DNA from: an uncultured Pseudomonadota bacterium
Lineage (GTDB): Bacteria; Lernaellota; Lernaellaia; Lernaellales; Lernaellaceae
DNA length: 5,022 nt
Direction: 5' to 3'
Assembly (NCBI GenBank): GCA_937967875.1
Contig: CALBTQ010000744.1
Coordinates: 1 to 5,022, forward strand
Below, in pieces: positions 4,977-5,022 of the stretch. Position numbers and translations under genes: made by a program. The notes beneath the pieces were generated by a model. It was given only the letters and a program-made list of their open reading frames with translations. It had not been told where the DNA came from and searched no databases. Every line of letters starts with the position of its first letter. Position 1 is the stretch's first letter.

Positions 4977-5022
4977 AGATCGGAAGAGCGTCGTGTAGGG
5001 AAAGAGTGTAGATCTCGGTGGT
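4977..5022 (+). other. Illumina universal-side adapter remnant (not genomic)
   Basis: From AGATCGGAAGAGC onward the 46 bases match the reverse complement of the TruSeq universal adapter, without an i5 index insert (GAGTGT runs straight into AGATCTCGGTGGT). Genomic sequence ends at 4976, so the apparent C-terminal residues of the rightmost gene after that point are artificial. Confidence 0.98.

Overview
The window is a roughly 4.9 kb piece of bacterial DNA (positions 46-4976) with Illumina TruSeq-type adapter sequence left on both ends (1-45 and 4977-5022). It therefore looks like an untrimmed, probably metagenomic, contig, and both outer genes are cut at the adapter junctions. The organism appears to be an anaerobic or facultatively fermentative bacterium that makes or uses H2. 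Genes are GC-rich (39/60 in one hand-counted line of hydB) while parts of the intergenic region are only about 23% GC. I cannot assign a phylum from the sequence alone.

Minus strand, read right to left: a compact operon rex (3438-4067), hydC/nuoE-like (2950-3426), hydB/nuoF-like (957-2957) and hydA (46-941, 3' end missing). Each gene has a clear or acceptable Shine-Dalgarno. rex and hydC are 11 bp apart, with the rex stop codon overlapping the hydC SD; hydC and hydB overlap by 8 bp; hydB and hydA are 15 bp apart. The three enzyme genes match the trimeric HydABC electron-bifurcating/confurcating [FeFe]-hydrogenase, which couples NADH and reduced ferredoxin to H2. HydC carries a thioredoxin-like [2Fe-2S] domain, HydB the FMN/NADH site plus Fe-S clusters, and HydA the Fe-S relay and H-cluster. 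Rex senses NADH/NAD+ and is the natural regulator, so the operon reads as a redox sensor followed by the enzyme that relieves reductant pressure.

Region 4068-4644 is a long, AT-rich divergent intergenic stretch. It holds a candidate rex promoter with a TTGTGAA half-site near its predicted start, a perfect 16-bp palindrome resembling TetR-family operators, a second palindrome beside it, an imperfect 41-bp inverted repeat, and a candidate promoter for the rightward gene.

Plus strand, right end: a divergent gene (4645-4976, 3' end missing) whose product resembles the N-terminal domain of YcgR/PilZ-type c-di-GMP effectors. It contains an unusual WCRPC motif.

The core system (Rex-controlled HydABC) is known. 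The less ordinary points are a four-cysteine N-terminal extension on HydB, a HydB thioredoxin-like domain with only three cysteines, a Rex with a non-canonical DNA-contact region, the palindromes in the divergent promoter region, and the CxxC motif in the PilZ-type protein.
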